Assembly (NCBI RefSeq): GCF_018736145.1
Contig: NZ_CP059997.1
Coordinates: forward strand, 3,719,501-3,783,500
Origin: Amycolatopsis sp. CA-230715
GTDB lineage: Bacteria > Actinomycetota > Actinomycetes > Mycobacteriales > Pseudonocardiaceae
Length of the DNA: 64,000 nucleotides
Direction: 5' to 3'
Of the stretch, positions 63,981 to 64,000 are shown piece by piece; the stretch's first letter is position 1, and the number at the start of each line of letters is the position of its first letter. The notes beneath the pieces were generated by a model. It worked only from the letters and a program-made list of their open reading frames with translations, had not been told where the DNA came from and searched no databases. A program made the position numbers and the translations under genes.

Positions 63981-64000
63981 CGGCAAGCGGGGCAGGCGCG

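Overview
The window is GC-rich (about 70 percent by eye) DNA with long overlapping ORFs in all frames, GTG starts, many TetR regulators, F420-type enzymes, WXG100-like type VII substrates, paired XRE/DUF397 genes and a LigD/Ku cluster. This points to an actinobacterium of the Pseudonocardiales, most likely Amycolatopsis or a close relative; the genus is an inference. Every mapped doublet of an intergenic palindromic repeat with arms CCCCGAA/TTCGGGG has the same 30 bp unit spacing. I see no rRNA, CRISPR array, transposase or integrase.

Layout. 1-11.5 kb: 3' part of an acyl-CoA synthetase, a lipoprotein, a secreted GH18 chitinase-like enzyme with a perfect DasR-type operator, MFS, GNAT and LuxR genes, then LysE, an F420-type oxidoreductase, an NmrA-like protein and an imine reductase with its TetR. 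11.8-13.8 kb: a three-gene type VII-type module. 13.8-24.95 kb: TetR and MarR/OhrR regulators with a hydrolase, SDR/TetR, a secreted TIM-barrel-like protein, a frameshifted small membrane gene, a DUF457-type membrane protein, a PPOX-fold protein, a PAP2 phosphatase, a two-component system, AlkB, and TetR/methyltransferase.

24.90-28.42 kb is a lower-GC segment bounded by perfect 49 bp direct repeats of the 3' end of the methyltransferase gene. It carries a second WXG100-like module, SAV_915-like protein to multi-TM protein, all on the minus strand. Next come a truncated methyltransferase, XRE/DUF397, secreted hydrolase, ADP-ribosylglycohydrolase, Rv0910-like protein, TetR/SMR and hydrolase genes, and an unrecognised translationally coupled pair (36.0-39.6 kb). 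A cytosolic LivK-like binding protein lies directly behind a divergent tRNA-Glu. After TetR and glycolipid-binding-family genes there is an AT-richer, gene-poor block (about 43.0-45.4 kb).

45.4-64 kb: hydrolase, DUF5710-HNH, a RelE/HigB-HigA-like toxin-antitoxin pair with its operator, tRNA-Arg and tRNA-Ser, an MprF-like membrane enzyme, acetoacetyl-CoA synthetase, a DLH-family protein, an aminotransferase, XRE/DUF397, TauE, a small stress-type gene with anti-sigma and SigF-type sigma genes, SDR/CGNR regulator, methyltransferase, and a tightly coupled NHEJ operon (LigD phosphoesterase, ligase and polymerase as separate genes, then Ku).

A general regulatory theme is an extended series of start codons preceded 6-8 nt upstream by TANNNT, the layout of leaderless actinobacterial promoters. 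Many regulators have clear dyad operators at or next to these elements.
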